DNA from: JADHUC01 sp964617665
Lineage (GTDB): Bacteria; Planctomycetota; Planctomycetia; Pirellulales; Pirellulaceae
Length of the DNA stretch: 6,218 bases
Assembly (NCBI GenBank): GCA_964617665.1
Contig: CAZUAH010000736.1
Coordinates: 1-6,218 of the forward strand
Reading direction: 5' to 3'
The notes under the pieces were generated by a model. That model was not told the DNA's origin and searched no databases. It saw nothing but the letters and a program-made list of their open reading frames with translations. Positions 1-5,325 of the stretch are shown here, piece by piece (within the stretch, counting starts at the first letter, position 1; each line of letters starts with the position of its first letter). Made by a program: the position numbers and the translations under genes.

Positions 1-120
1 TCTGTTCCGTGTACCGAGGCAGTCCCTCTGACCATGGACACAACTGACGCTGCCGTCGGCAGAGCAGGCTCGTATGGGACCATCTGGGAAAGAGTGGCAC
101 AACCAGTTCTGAGGGATTTG

Positions 121-160
121 TGGCCGTGGAATACTGTGGTTCGGATACCGAACACGGCCA
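121..160. repeat. Bulged long hairpin (inverted repeat)
   Basis: The arms TGGCCGT (121-127) and ACGGCCA (154-160) are perfect complements. Inside them GTTCGG (139-144) and CCGAAC (148-153) form a second perfect 6-base-pair stem closed by the 3-base loop ATA. The result is 13 base pairs in total with a one-sided bulge of 11 bases (128-138). No T-run follows, so it does not look like an intrinsic terminator. It lies inside both overlapping open frames of the left flank. Its role is unknown: it could be a structured RNA, a palindromic repeat unit of the genome, or a protein-binding dyad. Confidence 0.6.
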
Positions 161-257
161 AGGATCGCCAAGCGTTTGGGTTCCAGACCCAAATTGAGAC
201 TGTCTCGGCAACCACTCTCCCTAGCCGTGATCATATGAGCGTTCGGGAAAGCCGGAC

Positions 258-273
258 GTGATGAATTCATCAC
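258..273. repeat. Perfect 16-base palindrome
   Basis: GTGATGAATTCATCAC is identical to its own reverse complement over all 16 bases. It is followed at once by an overlapping 8-base palindrome, ACAATTGT (272-279). A 16-base perfect palindrome is expected roughly 0.1 times by chance in a window this size. It could be an operator for a dimeric regulator. As RNA it could fold as a 6-base-pair stem with an AATT loop. The TGA ending the plus-strand frame that enters from the left edge lies inside it (259-261). No function can be read from the sequence. Confidence 0.6.
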
Positions 274-344
274 AATTGTCCCTTCGTTAGGTCCGCCCAA
301 CCGTCGATCAGGTCTGAACCATGCAGTGAGCAATAGCCTCAAGT

Positions 345-354
345 GGTTATAACC
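345..354. repeat. Perfect 10-base palindrome
   Basis: GGTTATAACC is self-complementary over 10 bases. It lies in the same gene-poor flank as the 16-base palindrome, 71 bases further on. It may be a protein-binding dyad. It does not match the ModE operator as I know it (two separated half-sites containing TATAT), so I do not assign a regulator. Confidence 0.35.
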
Positions 355-419
355 GATGAGTACAAAGTTGCCGATTGCCTTCTCGCGGACCAAGTCAAGG
401 AACAGTGTGTCAACATACA

Positions 420-460
420 CCGACATGGCGCGTTGTAATCGTCATATCGCGCGACATCGG
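420..460. repeat. Imperfect inverted repeat
   Basis: The arms 420-432 and 448-460 are complementary at 10 of 13 positions (CCGA and GCGCG match, with three mismatches between them) around a 15-base spacer. The hexamer CGACAT also occurs as a direct repeat at 421-426 and 452-457. The structure is weak and is listed mainly as part of the dyad-rich character of this flank. Confidence 0.3.
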
Positions 461-492
461 TGATCGTCTACATCTGACACGCCTTCACGCAA

Positions 493-521
493 TTGCGTAG
501 CATTCGAGCGCCAGCTATAGT
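493..521 (+). promoter_or_regulatory. Possible sigma-70-type promoter, distal
   Basis: TTGCGT (493-498) and TATAGT (516-521) are separated by 17 bases. The -10 box matches the consensus at 5 of 6 positions and the -35 box at 3 of 6. Transcription would start near 528 and give a leader of about 220 bases before the first transporter gene. It is a candidate only, since matches of this quality also arise by chance. Confidence 0.3.
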
Positions 522-654
522 AGAAAACTCGGCCCGCAACAGTCTACGATGTCCGAATTCGGATGGATTGGGAGACAAAGCTCTCGCCGACAAACGGCCA
601 TTGGCGCAGCGGGTTGGCCGGGCGCGAGGGTTCCTGCCGGCACCTCCTTCCCTT

Positions 655-684
655 TTGGCACACAACATCGGAGTGGCCTATCGA
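655..684 (+). promoter_or_regulatory. Possible sigma-70-type promoter, proximal
   Basis: TTGGCA (655-660) matches the -35 consensus at 5 of 6 positions. TATCGA (679-684), 18 bases further, matches the -10 box at only 3 of 6. The start would be near 691, with a leader of about 60 bases. This is an alternative or additional promoter to the one at 493-521; the sequence does not decide between them. Confidence 0.25.
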
Positions 685-735
685 TTTGTCTTCAAGTCGA
701 AGCCATCCCGCCCCAAAGACCTTGTTCACGCAGCG

Positions 736-741
736 TGAGGA
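736..741 (+). promoter_or_regulatory. Ribosome binding site of the first binding-protein gene
   Basis: TGAGGA lies 9 bases before the ATG at 751. It supports that start over the in-frame ATG at 763, whose nearest purine-rich motif (GGAG at 757-760) is only 2 bases away. Confidence 0.6.
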
Positions 742-750
742 ACAAACGTT

Positions 751-1515
751 ATGCACTGGAGAATGAAGATTGCCTCGATGGTTCTGCTCGCGCCGGTACT
801 CTTCGCTCTTGGTCGCGCGCCATCGCCTGCAGCGGAAGACAAGGAGATTATGGTTCTCTGCGGCACATCTTTTGGGCCGCCTACGGAGAAGCTGATCAAG
901 ATGTTCAAGAAGGAAACCGGCGTCAAGGCAGTGATATCCTTCGGTGGTTCGGAGGATCTGTTGCCCCAGGTCAAGATCGGACGCGTTGGTGATGTATTCA
1001 TCACACACGACCCGTACATGAAGTATACGAAAGACGAGAAGGCTATGCTGCGTTGGATTCACGTTGGACACGTGGCTCCGGCCCTGGTCGTGAAGAAGGG
1101 AAATCCAAAGAAGCTCAAGCGGTTCGAGGATCTTGCTCGGCCGGGACTGCGAGTCCTCCTGCCGAATCCCGACTACTCCACGTGCGGTGAGATGGTCTTT
1201 GGATTGCTGGAAGAGAAGGGTAACAGGGAGGCTGTGCTGAAGAACGTGGGCAACGCCTTGTTCCGATCTCACGCGGACATTGGTAACAAGATGAAGTTGG
1301 GGGTCGGCGACGCGGCAATCATGTGGAAAGGGGTGGCGCATAACTACCGCGACGCCATCGATATCGTCCCGTGCCCATACGAGTACGACGAGGAAATCCG
1401 GGTGGGCGTGATCGGTTTGTCGTACACCAAGAACAAAGCGGAGGTCGAACGATTTCTTAAGTTCGTCGACAAACACGGCAAGGCGGTCTTCAAGGAGTTT
1501 GGCTATGTCAAGTAA
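751..1515 (+). CDS. ModA-like oxyanion ABC transporter substrate-binding protein (secreted form)
   Basis: This 254-residue protein captures a tetrahedral oxyanion, most likely molybdate or tungstate, outside the inner membrane and delivers it to the permease encoded downstream. Residues 1-28 form a signal peptide: basic start, hydrophobic stretch 7-21, and a likely signal peptidase I site in the SPAAED segment. There is no lipobox cysteine. The rest follows the E. coli ModA layout. VLCGTSF (35-41) corresponds to the first ligand loop and SFGGSEDLL (63-71) to the second, so Ser40 and Ser67 are the likely oxyanion contacts. GDVFITHD, a DAAIMW segment and the KAVFKEFGY ending also align. Where E. 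coli ModA has the ligand-contacting Tyr170, this protein appears to have Trp. Length is normal for the family. The stop overlaps the next gene by 11 bases. A related oxyanion such as sulfate is possible but less likely. The family is sure, the substrate is not. Confidence 0.9.
   Translation: MHWRMKIASMVLLAPVLFALGRAPSPAAEDKEIMVLCGTSFGPPTEKLIKMFKKETGVKAVISFGGSEDLLPQVKIGRVGDVFITHDPYMKYTKDEKAMLRWIHVGHVAPALVVKKGNPKKLKRFEDLARPGLRVLLPNPDYSTCGEMVFGLLEEKGNREAVLKNVGNALFRSHADIGNKMKLGVGDAAIMWKGVAHNYRDAIDIVPCPYEYDEEIRVGVIGLSYTKNKAEVERFLKFVDKHGKAVFKEFGYVK
1492..1497 (+). promoter_or_regulatory. Ribosome binding site deciding the start of the second binding protein
   Basis: AAGGAG, inside the end of the first binding-protein gene, lies 7 bases before the ATG at 1505. 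That spacing is ideal, whereas an in-frame TTG at 1499 would be only 1 base away. ATG 1505 is therefore preferred. Confidence 0.65.
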
Positions 1516-2302
1516 GACGCGGCGAGAGGAGCCTCGTCTTCTACGTGCGATCCTGAGTGTCTGCCTGCTATTGCCGCTGTCTCTTGGCTGTAGTGGTGAA
1601 AACGAGAAGACGACGCTGCTACTGTACAGCGGCGCTGGTATTCGACCGCCTGTCGAAGAGATCGCCGAAACATTCGGCCAGCGTCACGGTGTCACGGTCG
1701 AATGCGATTTCGCCGGCAGCGAGATTCTGCTCGCTCGCATCAAGCTGTCCGGGGCCGGCGACGTCTATATGCCGGGCGACGTGCACTACATCGAGCAGGC
1801 CAAGCAGGAAGGACTGGTCGCAGGCAGCGAAACCGCCTGCTACTTCATTCCAGTGATCCTCGTTCAAAAGGGCAACCCCAAAGACATCAATTCGCTTTCG
1901 GACCTGATAAAGCCCGGCATCCGAGTCGGCTTGGGCGATCCCCAGGCATGTGCGATCGGGCGCAAAGCTGCGAAGATCTTCGCCAAGAACGACATATCGG
2001 AGGACGATCTGGCCGAGAATGTGGTATTCCGTGCATTGACGGTCAATGATCTGGGCGACAAGGTCAAATTGGGCTCGCTGGACGCCGTGATCGTCTGGGA
2101 CGCGGTGGCCGCGTACTATGCCGACAGCACGGACGTGGTTCAGATTCCACGTGAGAAGAATGTCATTTCCACCGTGCCGGTGGCGGTGCTGAAATCGTCG
2201 AAGAATCCGGAGTTGGCTGCCAAGTTGCGCGACTTCGTTACCTCGGACGAAGGCAAAGCCATCTTCAAGAAGCACCACTATTCGCTTACGTTGCCGGAGT
2301 GA
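1505..2302 (+). CDS. ModA-like substrate-binding lipoprotein
   Basis: This 265-residue second binding protein belongs to the same superfamily as its upstream neighbour but is clearly divergent. The N-terminus is basic (KTRREEPR), then a hydrophobic run (12-27) leads to a lipobox-like LSLGC with Cys29. It is probably a lipoprotein anchored in a membrane; the lipobox is imperfect, with Ser at -3 and Leu at -2. The mature part keeps ModA landmarks: LLYSGAGIRPP (39-49), DFAGSEILLARIKLSGAGDV (68 onwards) with Ser72 at the second ligand loop, a GDPQACAIGRKA segment matching the ModA GDPEH region, AVIVWDAVA, and a C-terminal GKAIFKKHHY. At the first ligand loop it has Gly45 where the upstream protein has Ser40. 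Trp replaces the expected Tyr. It shares the downstream permease and ATPase with the first binding protein, so it may widen the range or handle another oxyanion. Confidence 0.88.
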   Translation: MSSKTRREEPRLLRAILSVCLLLPLSLGCSGENEKTTLLLYSGAGIRPPVEEIAETFGQRHGVTVECDFAGSEILLARIKLSGAGDVYMPGDVHYIEQAKQEGLVAGSETACYFIPVILVQKGNPKDINSLSDLIKPGIRVGLGDPQACAIGRKAAKIFAKNDISEDDLAENVVFRALTVNDLGDKVKLGSLDAVIVWDAVAAYYADSTDVVQIPREKNVISTVPVAVLKSSKNPELAAKLRDFVTSDEGKAIFKKHHYSLTLPE

Positions 2303-2304
2303 AC

Positions 2305-3138
2305 ATGGCGAAAGGTCCGCTGTTTGCCAAATCCGATCCCGGACGGCCGGTCAGCGGAATCGGCAGTTGGATCTTCGCTGCCGTAATGTTGTCGTTCGCC
2401 GGCATGTTCGTTTCCGTATGGCTGGCGTTGATCTTCGCTGATGTCGGCTACACAAACTGGGAGGCGGTTCGAGAAGTCTTGATGGCGGAGGAGATCCGCG
2501 CCGCTCTGTGGTTGTCGCTGTGGACTACCGCAGTGACGGTACTGATTGGTATGGTCTTCGCCATTCCCACGGGGTACGCACTGAGCCGATATCGGTTTCC
2601 GGGGCATGCCTTGGTAGATTCGATTGTCGATCTGCCTATTCTGATGCCGCCTCTGATTGTCGGTCTGTCGCTTCTGGTCTTCTTCCAGACACCCGTCGGA
2701 CGTTGGATCGAGGAAGAGGGCTTGACGTTCACTTTCCAGAAGAAAGGCATTGTGCTGTGCCAGTTGCTCGTGTCAACATCGTTCGGTATCCGTGCATTGA
2801 AGCTGACATTCGACGGGATTGATCCGCGGCTGGAGCACGTGGCGATGACACTCGGTTATGGTCGTGCCAGCGCCTTCGTATGGGTCGCATTGCCGCTGGC
2901 GTTTCGAGGCATCGTGACGGGCGCCATTTTGATTTGGACACGAGCGTTTGGCATCTTTGGCCCCTTGATCGTATTCGTCGGCGCGGTCCGTATGCGCACA
3001 GAAGTACTGCCGACGACTATCTACCTGGAACAATCCGTGGGACGGATCGAGGTTGCATTGGCCGTCGCGATTCTCATGTTGGCGCTGGCGACGGTTGCAC
3101 TAGTGGGTATTCGGATGTTGGGATTCTTGACGCGATGA
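2305..3138 (+). CDS. modB: ModB-like oxyanion ABC transporter permease
   Basis: This 277-residue inner-membrane protein forms the channel of the importer, presumably as a homodimer. Hydrophobic segments lie at about 20-45, 66-88, 104-127, 148-160, 190-226 and 248-272. The cytoplasmic EAA loop that docks onto the ATPase is visible as EHVAMTLGYGRA followed by ALP (177-197), with the conserved Gly184 and Leu196-Pro197. The PILMPPLIVG segment (111-120) is typical of ModB/CysT-type permeases. Start choice: GGAG (2296-2299) is 5 bases before ATG 2305. An in-frame GTG at 2299 would overlap the previous stop but would sit on top of that ribosome binding site. The end overlaps the ATPase gene by 4 bases (ATGA). 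Length is slightly above the roughly 230 residues of E. coli ModB because of a longer N-terminal segment. Molybdate or tungstate is the likely cargo. Confidence 0.9.
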   Translation: MAKGPLFAKSDPGRPVSGIGSWIFAAVMLSFAGMFVSVWLALIFADVGYTNWEAVREVLMAEEIRAALWLSLWTTAVTVLIGMVFAIPTGYALSRYRFPGHALVDSIVDLPILMPPLIVGLSLLVFFQTPVGRWIEEEGLTFTFQKKGIVLCQLLVSTSFGIRALKLTFDGIDPRLEHVAMTLGYGRASAFVWVALPLAFRGIVTGAILIWTRAFGIFGPLIVFVGAVRMRTEVLPTTIYLEQSVGRIEVALAVAILMLALATVALVGIRMLGFLTR

Positions 3139-4214
3139 TCCGCATCGAAGGACTACACCTGTCGGTTGGCAACTTCGCGTTGAAGGACGTGAACTTGGAC
3201 ATTGCGCCGGGTGAGTATTTTGTGCTACTCGGACCAAGTGGCTCGGGGAAGACGCTGCTACTGGAGACCCTTTGCGGTTTGCGTCGGGCTGACGCCGGAG
3301 AGATCGTGATCGGCGACACGTATGTGACCGATCTGGAGGCTCGACAACGAGACATCGGGTACGTACCACAGGATTACGCACTGTTTCCGCACTTGTCCGT
3401 CCGCTACAACGTCAGCTTTGGTCTAAGCAATCCGCTGAGTTCGCTGATCGGCGACAACTGGCAGGATGTTGATCGGTTGATGTCAGCGGTTGGCATTTCG
3501 CATTTGGCAGACCGACGGCCTCGATGGCTTTCCGGTGGTGAGAAGCAGCGAGTTGCGTTGGCTCGGGCGTTGGCTACCCAGCCCCGCCTATTGCTGTTGG
3601 ACGAACCGGTCAGCGCGCTCGACGAGGATATGCGAGACACCCTGTGCCGGCAATTGAAACAAGTGCAGCAGGCAACTGGCACGACGACTGTGCACGTCTG
3701 CCACAACTTCGCGGAAATGATGACGGTGGCGGACCGAGTGGGCGTAATCCATCAGGGCGAGATTGTCCAGGTCGGTACCCCCGAGGAGGTTTTGCGCCGT
3801 CCCCGGAACACATTCGTTGCCGGATTCGTGCAGGCCGGCAATCTGCTGGACGCGGAAGCCCAGGCCGACGGCCAGTGGCTTCGGCTCGTGTGCAGTGGCG
3901 GCACCGAGTTTCGGACGCTCCAGCAAGCGGTTGTATCTGAACGACCGAACGTACGTTTCGTCGTACGTCCCGAGAGCATTCACCTTTCGGCCGACCGTCC
4001 AGCAGACATGCCAGAAGGAACGGCGTTTCTACAAGGCCGAATCTCGCACGTGACCAACCTCGGACCAGTCGTCCAACTCGCCATAGTGTGCGACGAAGAC
4101 CTGCAACTAGTGGTGTCGCTGGGCAAGAGGGAATACGATACCTGTGCCTGGAAGGTCGATCATCACGTGCACGTCGCCGTGGCACCGCAGGACATACACG
4201 TGTTGGAGGACTAG
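3135..4214 (+). CDS. modC: ModC-like ABC transporter ATPase with C-terminal TOBE/Mop-like domain
   Basis: This 359-residue cytoplasmic ATPase powers the importer. The nucleotide-binding domain covers about residues 1-235: Walker A GPSGSGKT (33-40), Q-loop VPQD with Gln79, signature LSGGE (132-136), Walker B LLLLDEP (152-158) with catalytic Glu157, D-loop SALD (160-163) and switch His190 in VCHN, where THD is more usual. Residues about 280-359 form a TOBE/Mop-like domain (FVVRPESIHL, then GRISHVTNLG and a PQDIHVL ending), which in ModC and its relatives binds the oxyanion or regulates transport. The length matches ModC (about 350). The start is the ATG inside the ATGA overlap with the permease. 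The ribosome binding site is weak (GGGA at 3120-3123), so translation probably depends on coupling. The frame is open for a further 85 codons upstream, but that part only shadows the permease. Tungstate or another oxyanion remains possible. Confidence 0.9.
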   Translation: MIRIEGLHLSVGNFALKDVNLDIAPGEYFVLLGPSGSGKTLLLETLCGLRRADAGEIVIGDTYVTDLEARQRDIGYVPQDYALFPHLSVRYNVSFGLSNPLSSLIGDNWQDVDRLMSAVGISHLADRRPRWLSGGEKQRVALARALATQPRLLLLDEPVSALDEDMRDTLCRQLKQVQQATGTTTVHVCHNFAEMMTVADRVGVIHQGEIVQVGTPEEVLRRPRNTFVAGFVQAGNLLDAEAQADGQWLRLVCSGGTEFRTLQQAVVSERPNVRFVVRPESIHLSADRPADMPEGTAFLQGRISHVTNLGPVVQLAIVCDEDLQLVVSLGKREYDTCAWKVDHHVHVAVAPQDIHVLED

Positions 4215-4246
4215 AGGATCGTCCATCGATCAATGTCAGATTGGGT

Positions 4247-4343
4247 GGCCGGGGCTGGACTGAGCGTCAGCGAGGGAAGCCTCGGAGTTTCGGACTTGTG
4301 CCCTCCAACCCTGGCCTCTATCTACGTCACAAATATCGATAGA
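4247..4343 (+). other. Predicted structured leader between the two transporters
   Basis: GGCCGGGGCTGG (4247-4258) pairs with CCAACCCTGGCC (4305-4316): 11 of 12 positions pair, including one G-U, with one C-A mismatch. Within its 46-base loop, CGAGG (4271-4275) and CCTCG (4280-4284) form a small perfect stem with a GAAG loop. Directly next to it, TCTATC (4317-4322) pairs with GATAGA (4338-4343). No T-run follows, so it is not a standard terminator. CCTCC (4302-4306), partly inside the first stem, could instead pair with GGAGG of the Shine-Dalgarno at 4376-4382. This suggests, but does not prove, a switchable leader for the second transporter. It matches no riboswitch class that I recognise. 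Confidence 0.35.
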
Positions 4344-4375
4344 CGCTCCACTAGAGTCCACTTTAAGGTCGACCC

Positions 4376-4382
4376 AGGAGGT
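4376..4382 (+). promoter_or_regulatory. Strong upstream Shine-Dalgarno, alternative start
   Basis: AGGAGGT is a near-perfect Shine-Dalgarno sequence 10 bases before an in-frame TTG at 4393. Use of that TTG would add 12 residues to the ABC-2 ATPase. The sequence just before it contains the palindrome GGTCGACC (4367-4374), and GACC (4371-4374) could also pair with GGTC (4380-4383), closing over the site. Confidence 0.4.
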
Positions 4383-4419
4383 CAGGCGTTCCTTGCCTGC
4401 GTTCGCCTTCCACGGTTTC

Positions 4420-4423
4420 GGAG
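4420..4423 (+). promoter_or_regulatory. Ribosome binding site of the ABC-2 ATPase
   Basis: GGAG lies 5 bases before the GTG at 4429. It supports the start that agrees with the usual N-terminus of this ATPase family. The octamer GAGTCCAC just before the GTG (4421-4428) is repeated at 4354-4361. Confidence 0.5.
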
Positions 4424-4428
4424 TCCAC

Positions 4429-5325
4429 GTGAACGTCATAACCACGAACCAGCTTTCGAAACGTTACGGGCGTCGTAAAGGAATCGACGACGTATCGCTG
4501 GAGATACCCGAAGGCGAGATCTTCGGGTTTCTCGGGCCCAACGGTGCTGGCAAGACAACGACGATTCGCATGTTGCTCGGTTTCCTTCGCGCCACCAGCG
4601 GTCGGGCCAGCATCTTTGGCCTCGATGCTTGGCACGATAGTCCTCGCATTAAGCGCCAGATCGGCTATCTGCCTGGCGATCTTCGGCTCTATCCGTGGCT
4701 GAGCGTCACGACGGCGCTCAGCTTGCTCAGCCACGTCCGAGGAATAGACTTGATTCGACCAGGAACGGATTTGGCGGACCGATTCCGCCTCGAAACAGCT
4801 CTTCCGGCGCGGAAGATGTCTCGTGGCACTCGGCAGAAACTTGGGCTGCTGCTGGCAATGGTACACAGGCCGCGTTTGCTGGTCCTGGACGAACCGACGT
4901 CGGGGCTAGACCCGTTGATGCGTCAAGAGTTGGCAGTTCTGCTCCGCGAATTGGCTGCGGGGGGCCATACCGTATTCTTCTCCAGCCACACGCTAAGCGA
5001 GGTCGAACAACTGTGCGATCGAGTCGCCATCGTCCGCGAAGGGCGGATCGTGGCGGACGAGACGCTTCAGTCGCTTCGCAGCCGAGCCCGGCGAGTCGTG
5101 ACATTGGTCTTTGACGATGCCGAAACGGCCCAGCGGGTCGAGCCGCCAGATTGTCTCTCGATCGAGGAACGAGGTCGTGACACTTGGCTGTGCCAGTTAG
5201 CTGGGCCTGTACCAGCGTTGATTCGTTGGATCACGGATCAGCCAATCGCCGATGTGACCATCGGCCACCCCGACCTGGATCACCTGTTCCGTGAGTTTTA
5301 CCGATCGCCAAAGGAGATGCAGTGA
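4429..5325 (+). CDS. ABC-2 type transporter ATP-binding protein
   Basis: This 298-residue cytoplasmic ATPase is of the ABC-2 (exporter-like) type and presumably pairs with the membrane protein encoded next. Motifs: Walker A GPNGAGKTT (36-44), signature MSRGTRQK (130-137), Walker B LLVLDEP (150-156) with Glu155, D-loop SGLD (158-161) and switch His187 in FSSHTLSEVEQL. The Q-loop position reads YLPGDL with Gly83 instead of Gln, a variant known in this subfamily. The region after about residue 220 is the usual variable C-terminal extension. The GTG start at 4429 fits the family N-terminus (VITTNQLSKRYG); an in-frame TTG at 4393 with a stronger ribosome binding site is the alternative. The gene follows the molybdate-type operon after 214 bases and overlaps the permease by 4 bases. 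The substrate cannot be deduced; relatives export drugs, lipids or sodium, or serve enzyme assembly. Confidence 0.9.
   Translation: MNVITTNQLSKRYGRRKGIDDVSLEIPEGEIFGFLGPNGAGKTTTIRMLLGFLRATSGRASIFGLDAWHDSPRIKRQIGYLPGDLRLYPWLSVTTALSLLSHVRGIDLIRPGTDLADRFRLETALPARKMSRGTRQKLGLLLAMVHRPRLLVLDEPTSGLDPLMRQELAVLLRELAAGGHTVFFSSHTLSEVEQLCDRVAIVREGRIVADETLQSLRSRARRVVTLVFDDAETAQRVEPPDCLSIEERGRDTWLCQLAGPVPALIRWITDQPIADVTIGHPDLDHLFREFYRSPKEMQ
5311..5316 (+). promoter_or_regulatory. Ribosome binding site of the ABC-2 permease
   Basis: AAGGAG lies 5 bases before the GTG at 5322 and supports that start, which overlaps the TGA of the ATPase gene (GTGA). The ATG at 5317 is in the ATPase frame and is immediately followed by the stop. 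Confidence 0.6.

Larger units (their letters stand above)
1..750. other. Left flank without a convincing complete gene
   Basis: I recognise no intact gene here. On the plus strand a frame is open from the left edge and stops at 259-261 (86 codons, first ATG at 34). On the minus strand a frame from an ATG at 426 is open to the left edge (142 codons without a stop). They overlap each other, neither matches a family I know along its length, and the second half of the minus-strand product is rich in Arg, Ser, Pro and Cys, as translated non-coding DNA often is. Either could still be the end of a gene lying mostly outside the window. The stretch 1-460 is rich in dyad symmetry (listed separately). 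From 480 to 750 I see only possible promoters and the ribosome binding site of the first transporter gene; frames there look like noise. No tRNA-like or known riboswitch fold was recognised. Confidence 0.6.

Noticed and set aside
285..301. GTTAGGT followed by GCCCAAC, resembling integron attC core sites
   Set aside because: The order and 3-base spacing are wrong for an attC site, and no partner core at a suitable distance was found on either strand.
480..750. ModE operator or molybdenum cofactor riboswitch upstream of the importer
   Set aside because: I looked for paired TATAT-type half-sites and for the typical cofactor RNA layout and saw neither; only a single TATAG and short weak stems are present.
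549..992. Plus-strand open frame of 147 codons running into the first binding-protein gene
   Set aside because: Its second half is an out-of-frame reading of the ModA-like gene and its first half has no recognisable protein features.
544..1476. Minus-strand open frame of 310 codons
   Set aside because: It lies antisense to the first ModA-like gene, has no family signature, and is explained by the codon bias of the real gene on the other strand.
1619..2278. Minus-strand open frame of 219 codons
   Set aside because: It is fully antisense to the lipoprotein-type ModA-like gene and has no motif of its own.
2880..3134. In-frame upstream extension of the ModC-like ATPase
   Set aside because: It overlaps the permease gene in another frame, and the ATPase family N-terminus begins exactly at the ATG in the ATGA overlap (3135).
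4296..4324. TTGTGC and TATCTA spaced by 17 bases as a promoter for the ABC-2 genes
   Set aside because: Only 3 of 6 matches in each box, and the elements lie inside the predicted stems.
4233..4478. Small plus-strand open frame of 81 codons in the gap between the transporters
   Set aside because: It overlaps the ABC-2 ATPase start, has no good ribosome binding site and no protein features; the region is better explained as a structured leader.
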